Shown here: piece after piece, positions 1 to 5,895 of the stretch
How positions within the stretch are numbered: the stretch's first letter is position 1
How the letters are laid out: the number at the start of each line of letters is the position of its first letter
Assembly: GCA_002254765.1 (NCBI GenBank)
Contig: NJDV01000019.1
Span: 1-9,105 of the forward strand
DNA: 9,105 nt
Reading direction: 5' to 3'
Origin: Thermoplasmatales archaeon ex4484_36
Lineage (GTDB): Archaea > Thermoplasmatota > Penumbrarchaeia > Penumbrarchaeales > EX4484-36
Program-made: the position numbers and the translations under genes
Notes under the pieces: model-generated
What the model was told of the DNA's origin: nothing
Seen by the model: only the letters and a program-made list of their open reading frames with translations
Database searches by the model: none

Positions 1-1
1 A

Positions 2-313
2 GGGGAAGTTGCCTTCGTTGAGTTCCACAAAAACGGTGATTGTGGCTACACCTACTATCCGAAGCCAGTCTACCTCTTGAATGGCTCCATGGGTCAGTGG
101 GCTCGGTGGGTGGCGAATGAGAATGGAATTGGTCAGGAGCCAGCGGAGCCTTCTGAGGTGATGAATTACATATCCAGTGGGATTGACTTTGCCCTCCGTG
201 GTGGACCATACACCGTGGACTCATGGACTACTTTTGGAAGGGCCATAATGCTTCCGAACCCTCCGAGATCAGAGTATGTCTCGAAGCCGAAGGTTGTCAA
301 GGTGGTAGAATGA
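2..313 (+). CDS. 3' part of an unrecognised protein (truncated by the window edge)
   Basis: The frame is open from base 2 to a TGA at 311-313, giving 103 residues without the true start. A TTG at 77 could act as a start, but the codons before it read as ordinary protein (for example VEFHKNGDCGYTYYP), so I treat the gene as entering from the left. The visible part is rich in aromatic residues and glycine. The pattern of a strand, a Y-x-Y-P turn, then VYLLNGSMGQW is loosely like a KTSC-type small domain, but this is only a weak impression and I do not assign a function. The stop overlaps the next start (ATGA at 310-313), so the two genes are probably translationally coupled. Confidence 0.7.
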   Translation, partial: GEVAFVEFHKNGDCGYTYYPKPVYLLNGSMGQWARWVANENGIGQEPAEPSEVMNYISSGIDFALRGGPYTVDSWTTFGRAIMLPNPPRSEYVSKPKVVKVVE

Positions 314-624
314 GAGCGAAGTGGAACAGCAGAAAGAGCGTTAAGAAACGATGCCCGGAGATGCAGTGGAGAAGGAACAAGAAAGGAGAGAGGCCATCCA
401 AGCCAAGGAGGGACAGGCCGAGGTGGAATAGGAGGACAAAAGAGGACAGGGATCGCATAACGAATGTGGAGCGCTTCAAGTGGTTTATGGGTAAGAAACG
501 TCCGTGGCATCCTGCCCTCGCTCGCAAAGTAAAGCTCATGGTCAACGGGGACTACAATACTGTCACTACGGCGGTATTGATTGACATCCTCGGCGCTATG
601 GGATATGAGTTCGGAGGTGGATAA
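310..624 (+). CDS. Small highly basic protein, function unknown
   Basis: This 104-residue protein starts at the ATG that overlaps the preceding stop by four bases. An ATG at 223 in the same frame would give 133 residues but would lie deep inside the previous gene, so I prefer 310. About 30 of the first 75 residues are Arg or Lys, with prolines and tryptophans between them. The last 30 residues switch to a neutral, hydrophobic stretch (TAVLIDILGAMGYEF) ending in three glycines. The composition suggests a disordered nucleic-acid-binding arm joined to a small folded tail. That is an inference from composition, and I recognise no family. It sits just upstream of the replication genes and is followed without a gap by the DUF2080-like gene. 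Confidence 0.6.
   Translation: MRAKWNSRKSVKKRCPEMQWRRNKKGERPSKPRRDRPRWNRRTKEDRDRITNVERFKWFMGKKRPWHPALARKVKLMVNGDYNTVTTAVLIDILGAMGYEFGGG
613..619 (+). promoter_or_regulatory. Shine-Dalgarno site for the 50-residue DUF2080-like gene
   Basis: GGAGGTG ends five bases before the ATG at 625. It is a near-perfect match to the archaeal anti-Shine-Dalgarno core and supports the very short gene that follows as real. Confidence 0.7.
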
Positions 625-777
625 ATGACAGGTGAGATAGTGATTAAAGGGGCTGAAATAGTCGGTGAACGTGAAGTGAAGAAGAACGGTATCGTTACCG
701 GTCTGTCGAAGTACATTGGGCAGAGGGTTCTAATTATTCTCCGTGAACAGGAGGGATCGAATGGCGAAAAAGAGTAA
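625..777 (+). CDS. Small DUF2080/AbrB-like putative DNA-binding protein
   Basis: This 50-residue gene has its ATG directly after the previous stop and a strong ribosome binding site at 613-619. The pattern EIVGEREVKKNG, followed by LSKYIGQRVLIIL, matches the layout I remember for DUF2080 proteins: a first strand, then K-x-x-G-N-S-G, then a P-K-E-W-I-G-K-x-V-x-V-I-L segment. Those are AbrB/SpoVT-like swapped-hairpin proteins found near archaeal mobile elements. The usual N-S-G triplet reads N-G-I here, and the P-x-x-W turn reads S-K-Y, so this is a divergent member. If it folds as AbrB-like it would dimerise and bind DNA, possibly as a regulator. The last 17 bases overlap the start of the SSB gene. 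Confidence 0.6.
   Translation: MTGEIVIKGAEIVGEREVKKNGIVTGLSKYIGQRVLIILREQEGSNGEKE
749..755 (+). promoter_or_regulatory. Shine-Dalgarno site that sets the SSB start at 761
   Basis: AGGAGGG lies five bases before the ATG at 761. The in-frame GTG at 743 lies upstream of this site and cannot use it, so 761 is the better start. Confidence 0.7.
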
Positions 778-1861
778 GGACAAGGTGGAGGACCTGATAA
801 GGTCATGGTGCCAGGATAAGGAGCTTGACCCTGCGGGGTATATCGAGGAGTACCGTAAGCTGAAGAAGAAGAAGTCCTCTCTCATAGCGAGAGAGATAGT
901 AGCGTCCATGATAACGGAGGATTCCGCCAGTGGCGCTCAGGAGGCTACGGTCGTTCCTCTTTCCATCATGAAGGGGGAGAAGAAGAACTGGGACGATGAT
1001 GAGAAGAAGTACACACGGACGGAGCAAGTCCGTGCTGTGGTGGCTTGCAAAGTAGGGGATGAGGATCCGGGCTTTGGTATCATGGTGGGGAAAGGGAAGG
1101 GGATGTCCAAGCTCGGGAAGATGAAGGTTGGAAGGTCCTACTCTGTCAAGGGAACAATAATGCAGAGTACGGATGAAATGACCGATGCGGAGTACATTAC
1201 AGTGGTCGTGGATGACAGCACGGTAATAAAAAAGTCCTCGGATACCATCGAGAATCCATCCTCGGTGCTTGACAACCTTGAGATAACGAATATCGCCGAG
1301 ATAACGGAGATGGAGCCTTCGAGGGCTTTCATCGGGGCCTACAAGGGTATGGTGGCGGGTAACATAACACGTTTTGGTCGCCATGTCATTCTCCTCCGGG
1401 ACTCCTCTGTGGAGCCTACTGATGATCCCAATCACATAGAGGCCGAGGTCTACGACGAGGGCGACATCCCTGAGAAGTACTCTGACGTGGTCGTTGTGGG
1501 GTACATCGTGAACAAGGACGTTCCCACAATAAGTCCCTGGGGCATTTTCAGGGCAAGTAGTGATGACGACGAGGACGAGGAGGACGAAGAGGAAGAAGAG
1601 CCCGAGGAAGAAGAAGACTTCGAGGAAGTAGAGGATGAGGAAGATGTGGAAGATGATGAAGACGAAGAAGAGGAAGAGGAAGAAGACGAGGAGAAACCAA
1701 AGAGCAAGAAGGGAAGGAAGAAAGGAAAAGAGAAGAAGTATCGGGCTGAGGATTGCGCTCTCTTTGGGGAGGGGTGGGATGAGGATAGCGATGAGTGCAT
1801 GGAGTGTAAAAAGAAAGACCCGAAGGGATACATGAAGTGTAAGAAGATGAGCACGGCTTAA
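761..1861 (+). CDS. Probable single-stranded DNA-binding protein with acidic tail and C-terminal Cys4 cluster
   Basis: This 366-residue protein has a modular layout. Residues 1-50 are a Lys-rich, probably helical segment. Residues about 85-160 and 185-262 are beta-rich stretches that look like OB folds (for example YSVKGTIMQS and VVVGYIVNKD). Residues 268-311 are almost entirely Asp and Glu (40 of 44). Residues 312-327 are a Lys/Arg/Gly linker. The end holds four cysteines (332, 346, 349, 360; spacing C-x13-C-x2-C-x10-C) that could bind a metal. An OB-fold core followed by an acidic tail is the general plan of many viral and bacterial SSBs, where the tail recruits partners. The place at the head of a replication operon fits. 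The fold is inferred from strand pattern and context, not from a diagnostic motif. The gene overlaps the preceding one by 17 bases and is followed by a 34-base gap. Confidence 0.65.
   Translation: MAKKSKDKVEDLIRSWCQDKELDPAGYIEEYRKLKKKKSSLIAREIVASMITEDSASGAQEATVVPLSIMKGEKKNWDDDEKKYTRTEQVRAVVACKVGDEDPGFGIMVGKGKGMSKLGKMKVGRSYSVKGTIMQSTDEMTDAEYITVVVDDSTVIKKSSDTIENPSSVLDNLEITNIAEITEMEPSRAFIGAYKGMVAGNITRFGRHVILLRDSSVEPTDDPNHIEAEVYDEGDIPEKYSDVVVVGYIVNKDVPTISPWGIFRASSDDDEDEEDEEEEEPEEEEDFEEVEDEEDVEDDEDEEEEEEEDEEKPKSKKGRKKGKEKKYRAEDCALFGEGWDEDSDECMECKKKDPKGYMKCKKMSTA
1562..1693 (+). repeat. Low-complexity GAR/GAY tract coding for the acidic tail
   Basis: This is about 130 bases made almost only of GAG, GAA, GAC and GAT codons. 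The strand is strongly purine-rich, with scattered C and T, and continues as A/G-rich Lys codons to about 1740. It encodes residues 268-311 of the SSB-like protein. Such tracts are prone to length change, so the exact length may vary between relatives or be unreliable in an assembly. Confidence 0.75.
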
Positions 1862-1895
1862 GCTGATAGACGGAAACATAGTTGGGGGAGCGGGC

Positions 1896-2690
1896 ATGAA
1901 AACAGGAGGACGGAAGGGGAAAGGACCGGAGAAGGGGAAGGGAGCACCTCGGAAGAAGCTTCCGAAGGTGGATTACTCCAACATAAAGTGGAGAATAAAC
2001 GTCCCCTTCCGTCCTCCGAAACGTGTTAAAACAGGATTACGCTCAGTTGATAAATACTTTGGGGGCGGTCTCCCGAAGGGTTTGACAGTCTTGGTCGGTG
2101 GGGCAGGGTCCGGGAAGACGAAGTTAGCCCAGTCAATAGCGAAATACGGGGACTTCGAGAAAGTTTACTATTTCACATGCGAAGTGTCTTCGGATGCCCC
2201 GGACAGGAACGAGTTTGAGCACGTGGACCGGATTGACTACACGATGTACAGGCCCAAGTGGGACAGGGCCGTGGCGGAACTGAAAGCGTTTGTCGAGCAC
2301 GATGAGCCAGATTTGGTTGTCATAGATTCGTTGTCGTCCTTCTTATCGGGATCGACAAAGGCATTGGCCGAGTCGGATATAAGGGAAGGTGTCAGCATAA
2401 TACACATGACGTTTGACGGTGTTGTTCCCATCATAGGCATCTCGGAGATTAGGGGGAGTGGGTTTTCGGAGACACCAGCCGGAGGGCGTGGTGTGGAGCA
2501 CTCATGTAATTTGCTTGTCTACATGGAAAATATGTATGTGAAATTCAAGGGACAGGAGATATATGGGGAGATAGGGGAGCATGTATGGCTCTCTAGGGTG
2601 CTCAAGGATAAACAGGGACTTGCTTCATCTGATGAATGTAGGGTTGTTTACAGAAATGATAAACCATACTTCATAAAAGTCAGGAGGTAG
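1896..2690 (+). CDS. RecA-superfamily ATPase, RadA/RadB/KaiC-like recombinase
   Basis: This 264-residue protein has a basic N-terminal arm (residues 1-32, many Lys and Gly) followed by one RecA-type ATPase core. The Walker A motif GGAGSGKT is at residues 68-75 and is preceded by a G-L-x-x-V-D-x-x-x-G-G-G-L-P-K-G segment typical of RadA, RadB and KaiC. E96 in FTCEV is a candidate catalytic glutamate, and Walker B (DLVVIDS) is at 139-145. GGRGVEHSCNLLVYME near residues 197-211 is more KaiC-like than RadA-like. The N-terminal helix-hairpin-helix domain of cellular RadA is absent, so it is closer in size to RadB. The likely role is strand exchange or a recombination-mediator ATPase at viral forks. 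A GGAG site at 1887-1890 supports the ATG at 1896. Confidence 0.85.
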   Translation: MKTGGRKGKGPEKGKGAPRKKLPKVDYSNIKWRINVPFRPPKRVKTGLRSVDKYFGGGLPKGLTVLVGGAGSGKTKLAQSIAKYGDFEKVYYFTCEVSSDAPDRNEFEHVDRIDYTMYRPKWDRAVAELKAFVEHDEPDLVVIDSLSSFLSGSTKALAESDIREGVSIIHMTFDGVVPIIGISEIRGSGFSETPAGGRGVEHSCNLLVYMENMYVKFKGQEIYGEIGEHVWLSRVLKDKQGLASSDECRVVYRNDKPYFIKVRR

Positions 2691-2694
2691 GGAA

Positions 2695-3480
2695 ATGAGC
2701 AAAGAAGACGTAGTGGAAAAAGGTGCGAGCATAACGGCCAGACTGAAGGTGAGGGACCTTGCTCCTTTCCTTCGCAGGGCGGATTTGAAACCGTGTGAGA
2801 ACATACGGTTAGAGATATCACCTGCTGGAAAGGAACACGTCCTCGTTAGAGCCATAACCTATAACGACTTGAAAACGTCCATGTTGTATTCAGAGGGAGT
2901 TGTTGATGGGAAGGTCGAAACGAGGATGGTCATGAGCTTTGTGACGAAGAAGCTCTATAACATACTCTCACGGATGCAGCTTGACACGATGCTCGAACTG
3001 ACGCAGATAGGCGATAGCATCATGATGAGCAACGGGGACATAACCGCTAGGGTGTACATGGTTGAGACAGCGTGGCCGGAAAAGGACATGGTGGAGATAA
3101 AGGATGGGAGGGTGGAGCTTACCACGGGCGAGGGCAAGATGCTCGCTAGGGCGAAAGTGGAACTGTCCGAACTCTCGATAATGAAGATGATGGAAACCGA
3201 TTATGCCGAGATCACGGAGAAAAACGGGGAGATTTTCATATCAACCGGGCACTTCTCGGCGAAACATGACCAGATGACCGTGAGGTTCGGGAAGATGGAG
3301 GAGGGGGGATTTGATTCCGAGATTCTCCCCGACTTCGCCCTAGCGATGACGGCGAGGTTTCCGAAGGCTGACGTGGACATGTACATCTTCGAGAGGGGAG
3401 TGCGGGATATAGTGGCATTCCACGTGCTGGACGAGGGTGTTGGGACGGTGGCTCTCCTTGCCACGGTCGAAAGGGATTGA
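2695..3480 (+). CDS. PCNA-like DNA polymerase sliding clamp
   Basis: This 261-residue protein is the usual length for archaeal PCNA. It shows two consecutive beta-alpha-beta-rich halves, roughly residues 10-130 and 140-258. Recognisable pieces are the start RLKVRDLAPFLRRADL, where the first clamp helix lies, the central loop around TAWPEKDM, and the second-half elements AKVELSELSIMKMM and the FALAMTARFPKADVDMYIF strand region. Sequence match to cellular PCNA is low, and the call rests on length, strand pattern, and adjacency to primase, clamp loader and polymerase. A clamp of this type forms a trimeric ring that tethers polymerase and nuclease partners. An AGGAGGT site at 2682-2688, overlapping the previous stop, precedes the ATG by six bases. 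Confidence 0.75.
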   Translation: MSKEDVVEKGASITARLKVRDLAPFLRRADLKPCENIRLEISPAGKEHVLVRAITYNDLKTSMLYSEGVVDGKVETRMVMSFVTKKLYNILSRMQLDTMLELTQIGDSIMMSNGDITARVYMVETAWPEKDMVEIKDGRVELTTGEGKMLARAKVELSELSIMKMMETDYAEITEKNGEIFISTGHFSAKHDQMTVRFGKMEEGGFDSEILPDFALAMTARFPKADVDMYIFERGVRDIVAFHVLDEGVGTVALLATVERD

Positions 3481-4567
3481 GGAGCTTTCATACGCCATCG
3501 AGACCCTCCGCTTAGGCGGTATGTATAGATACATGGGGCGGCCTAAGCAGGTTCTCATATCGAAGGAGAGGGACATCGTGAAGTACTTTGACATGTGGAA
3601 CGGTCATTCATCCGTGTTCATATCGGTAAATTCGTTCCCCCTCATAGGATTTGATAACCTGCTTAGGCCCAGTCCAGGGTCCATAAGGCTGGAGAGAATT
3701 TTCATGGACATTGACACTACGAATGGAAAGAGCGTGATACGCCACTATAGGGCGCTAAGGAAGATATTTGACAACATAGTGGTAGTTTTCAGTGGTAGGA
3801 AAGGTTATCATTTTCACATTCCGATTAAGCGGGTCGAGTATAAGATTGACCGAGACTTTTATTCAATTTACAAAAAGATGAGGTACGTTGTGAAGGCCCT
3901 CTACAGGGTGGGTCCTAAACTCGGGGAGGGTCTTGATCTCGGTGCGTCATCCGACATGAGGAGGATTGCCAGGCTACCTCCGTCCATGTACTTTGATAAG
4001 GACGGTATGCCCAATGAGCGGTTTTGTGTCATCATAAAACCCGATAGGATAGGTGCCGAAGGTCTTGGTAAGGAACCTGTCAACGACTATGTGGAGGTTG
4101 ATGAGAACCCATGGACGCTTGAGGGGTTGTATGATATGCTCCATGAAAAGTACGGGGAGCTAAGGGGAGACTACGAGATGGATGATAAGTCCTTACAGGC
4201 CGTGGATATACGGAATGTCAAGGGCCTGAGCAGGGTTTACATGGACATTTATCGGGAGAAATATCCATGTCTAGCAATGCACCTTTTGTCAAATTCAAAT
4301 CCATTACACATTGCGAGACTGAGTTTCGGGGTGTTCCTCTATCGGATGTTCGTCTGGCGTTATGGTAGGGAAGAGTCCCTGAAACTCGTTGATAAGATAT
4401 ACGTTGATCTGGCTAAGAATGTGGGGTACGTGGACGTGGATAATGAAAAGGAGAGAATGAAAAACATAAGGAGCCTTGCGAATTTGCACAATCCCCCCAA
4501 TTGCACTACTATAAAGATGAATGGACTGTGCATAGGGAGGCGCTGTCCGAGATACAAGGAGGATTGA
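3437..4567 (+). CDS. Archaeo-eukaryotic primase, apparent PriS-PriL fusion
   Basis: This protein is 376 residues if started at GTG 3437. The PriS-type catalytic part shows IFMDIDT, with the metal-binding D91 and D93, then SGRKGYHFHI at 119-128 (the S-G-x-x-G-x-H nucleotide-binding motif), then SSDMRRIARLPPS at 171-183, which supplies the third aspartate (D173) and the R-x-x-R-L-P signature. The C-terminal part resembles the PriL iron-sulphur domain: YPCLAMHLL near 277, an H-x-A-R-L-x-F-G-x-F-L helix near 291, then NPPNC and GLCIGRRCPRY. Cysteines 278, 356, 365 and 370 are candidate [4Fe-4S] ligands. The start is uncertain: GTG 3437 overlaps PCNA by 44 bases, TTG 3458 has a GGTGG ahead of it, and ATG 3521 would drop a plausible helix. 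It would make primers, and perhaps longer DNA, for the viral polymerase. Confidence 0.85.
   Translation: MLGRWLSLPRSKGIEELSYAIETLRLGGMYRYMGRPKQVLISKERDIVKYFDMWNGHSSVFISVNSFPLIGFDNLLRPSPGSIRLERIFMDIDTTNGKSVIRHYRALRKIFDNIVVVFSGRKGYHFHIPIKRVEYKIDRDFYSIYKKMRYVVKALYRVGPKLGEGLDLGASSDMRRIARLPPSMYFDKDGMPNERFCVIIKPDRIGAEGLGKEPVNDYVEVDENPWTLEGLYDMLHEKYGELRGDYEMDDKSLQAVDIRNVKGLSRVYMDIYREKYPCLAMHLLSNSNPLHIARLSFGVFLYRMFVWRYGREESLKLVDKIYVDLAKNVGYVDVDNEKERMKNIRSLANLHNPPNCTTIKMNGLCIGRRCPRYKED
4556..4563 (+). promoter_or_regulatory. Shine-Dalgarno site that sets the GTG start of the ERCC4 nuclease
   Basis: AAGGAGGA lies five bases before GTG 4569, inside the last codons of the primase gene. There is no ATG nearby in the nuclease frame, and the conserved D-S-R-E motif begins eight codons in, so the GTG start is well supported. 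Confidence 0.7.
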
Positions 4568-4568
4568 A

Positions 4569-5246
4569 GTGGTAGACTACAAAGTAGTGGATTCGCGGGA
4601 GGACCGCCAGATGATAGAGATGGCGGTGGACCTAGGGTACAAGGTGGGGACGCTCCCCTACGGGGATTATGCGTATGGTAGTTGCATAGTTGAGAGGAAG
4701 AGTGATGATTTCTTGGACATCAAACGCCTTTTCGCTCAGTTACACGAGCTTAGATCCTCGCGTTATACCTATTACTTGGTGGTCGATAAGTCTCTAAAAT
4801 ATTTCATTAATAAGCTCACAATGAGGTACATGGGAGAGAAGGAGAACGCATCCAATGTAGTAATCGGTCTGGTTGCGTCGTGCTCCATGAGGGGAGCACC
4901 TCCCATTTTCGCGGGATCGAAACGGAACGCCATGAGGATAATTGATGCCATACTTGAAAAGGCGAATGACGGGAAGAACAGGGACGTAGACTATACACCT
5001 GTAAGGCACATATCGGGAGATGACATAGCTACGTCCATCCTCGCCCAGTTCCCGGGAGTGTCCCTAAAAAGGGCAAAGTCCCTGTTGAATACTCCGTTTG
5101 TGTCTAAAGAAAGGACACTATCCGAGGTTATGAATCTCGCTTACATCTATCCAGTCCTTGATGAAGATACGCTGGTAGCTAATGACATTAAGGGTATGGA
5201 GGCGAAGTTATTAAATATATTAAGGATGATAGAGGAACGGAGGTAG
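4569..5246 (+). CDS. ERCC4/XPF-family structure-specific endonuclease
   Basis: This 225-residue protein carries the complete XPF-type active site: DSRED at residues 8-12, GDY at 32-34, and VERKSDDF at 41-48 (the V-E-R-K-x-x-D signature). An RLFAQ segment at 53-57 and a beta-rich core follow. Near the C-terminus, LAQFPGVSLKRAKSLL at 158-173 fits a helix-hairpin-helix element of the type found in XPF, Mus81 and Hef. There is no helicase domain, so it resembles the short crenarchaeal XPF form or the nuclease half of Hef. Enzymes of this family cut 3' flaps and forked or branched DNA, usually as dimers and often bound to PCNA. A virus-encoded PCNA lies two genes upstream. I see no clear PCNA-binding box at its C-terminus, which ends LLNILRMIEERR. 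Confidence 0.9.
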   Translation: MVDYKVVDSREDRQMIEMAVDLGYKVGTLPYGDYAYGSCIVERKSDDFLDIKRLFAQLHELRSSRYTYYLVVDKSLKYFINKLTMRYMGEKENASNVVIGLVASCSMRGAPPIFAGSKRNAMRIIDAILEKANDGKNRDVDYTPVRHISGDDIATSILAQFPGVSLKRAKSLLNTPFVSKERTLSEVMNLAYIYPVLDEDTLVANDIKGMEAKLLNILRMIEERR

Positions 5247-5250
5247 TCAC

Positions 5251-5742
5251 ATGGATGGAGAGAAGAAGAAAAAGAAGACTTGGAAGTTTGGGCCGTTTGA
5301 CACGGGGGAGGCGGAGCTTTCGCCGTGCCATAGTTACGCCATTGTCAGGAGGAGGATAACCTACAGTGACTACAAGGCTATCTTGGACTTCTATGAGGGC
5401 CAGTACAACATAATTAAGTTCGATTCAGCGGTGCCTCAAGGACTTGATGATGCTATTGTATATCCCAATGGCATTAATGGCTTGAGATTGAACCTAGTGC
5501 GTAGCGTCTTAATAGATGCTGGGGAGAGGATGGCTTACGTCTTTTTCACGGCATCTGATGACAACGAGAGGACGTTAGCCTTTGTTGTTGGAAAGAATTT
5601 CATGGCTGTAGTCGCACCCCTCCGTGTGTTGGACTGGGATGAGAAGTTTGAAGATACGTGGAACGTTCACGATTACAGCCCATGGAAGGTGAACGACATT
5701 CCAGCGACTTTCTTTGAAAAGAAGGTTCAGCCATTGTTCTAG
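5251..5742 (+). CDS. Unrecognised 163-residue protein in the replication cluster
   Basis: The gene has a good ribosome binding site (CGGAGGT at 5238-5244) six bases before its ATG, and a four-base gap after the nuclease stop. The protein begins with a Lys run (residues 5-9), then a mixed alpha/beta body with several beta strands (for example MAYVFFTA and TLAFVVGKNFMAVVA) and an aromatic C-terminus (residues 137-163) ending PATFFEKKVQPLF. There is no signal peptide or membrane segment, no cysteine cluster and no nucleotide-binding motif. Its place between the nuclease and the clamp loader suggests a replication or repair accessory role, but I do not recognise a family. Confidence 0.75.
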   Translation: MDGEKKKKKTWKFGPFDTGEAELSPCHSYAIVRRRITYSDYKAILDFYEGQYNIIKFDSAVPQGLDDAIVYPNGINGLRLNLVRSVLIDAGERMAYVFFTASDDNERTLAFVVGKNFMAVVAPLRVLDWDEKFEDTWNVHDYSPWKVNDIPATFFEKKVQPLF

Positions 5743-5754
5743 GGTGGTAGGCCG

Positions 5755-5895
5755 ATGATAGTTAGGTGCATTGTTTGTGGGACGGAGTGGAAGGTTAGCC
5801 TTTTGACCGTTATAACATCGGACGGCGAGCTTATATGTCCTAGCTGCGGCAACGTGGACGGGAACGAAGTTGTGAGCCTGGGGGTAGCTTCATGA
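5755..5895 (+). CDS. Small zinc-ribbon protein
   Basis: This 46-residue protein is almost entirely a zinc ribbon. It has CIVC at residues 5-8 and CPSC at 28-31, each followed by glycine, separated by a short beta hairpin (TEWKVSLLTV). Two C-x2-C knuckles at this spacing should bind one zinc ion. Proteins of this size and type act as nucleic-acid or protein-binding adaptors, and nothing here fixes the partner. A GGGTGG sequence at 5742-5747 is a weak ribosome binding site. The stop overlaps the clamp-loader start (ATGA at 5892-5895), so the two products are likely made together. Confidence 0.7.
   Translation: MIVRCIVCGTEWKVSLLTVITSDGELICPSCGNVDGNEVVSLGVAS

Noticed and set aside
743..760. GTG 743 as the start of the SSB-like gene
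   Set aside because: The AGGAGGG site at 749-755 lies downstream of this GTG and is well spaced for ATG 761.
803..1897. Long open frame on the - strand opposite the SSB gene, and a Ser-rich - strand frame at 1450-1854
   Set aside because: They are mirror images of the Asp/Glu codons (GAR/GAY read in reverse give Phe, Leu and Ser runs). They have no domain sense, and the + strand gene has a proper ribosome binding site and composition.
4892..4909. Hairpin GGGAG-CAC-CTCCC followed by ATTTT, resembling an intrinsic terminator
   Set aside because: It is inside the nuclease reading frame with a stem of only five base pairs, and archaeal termination does not depend on such hairpins.
5209..5225. 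TATA-like sequence TTAAATATATTAAGG upstream of the gene at 5251
   Set aside because: It is the most AT-rich spot in the window, but it codes for LLNILR at the end of the nuclease and no clear BRE precedes it. The predicted transcript start would fall on the ribosome binding site.
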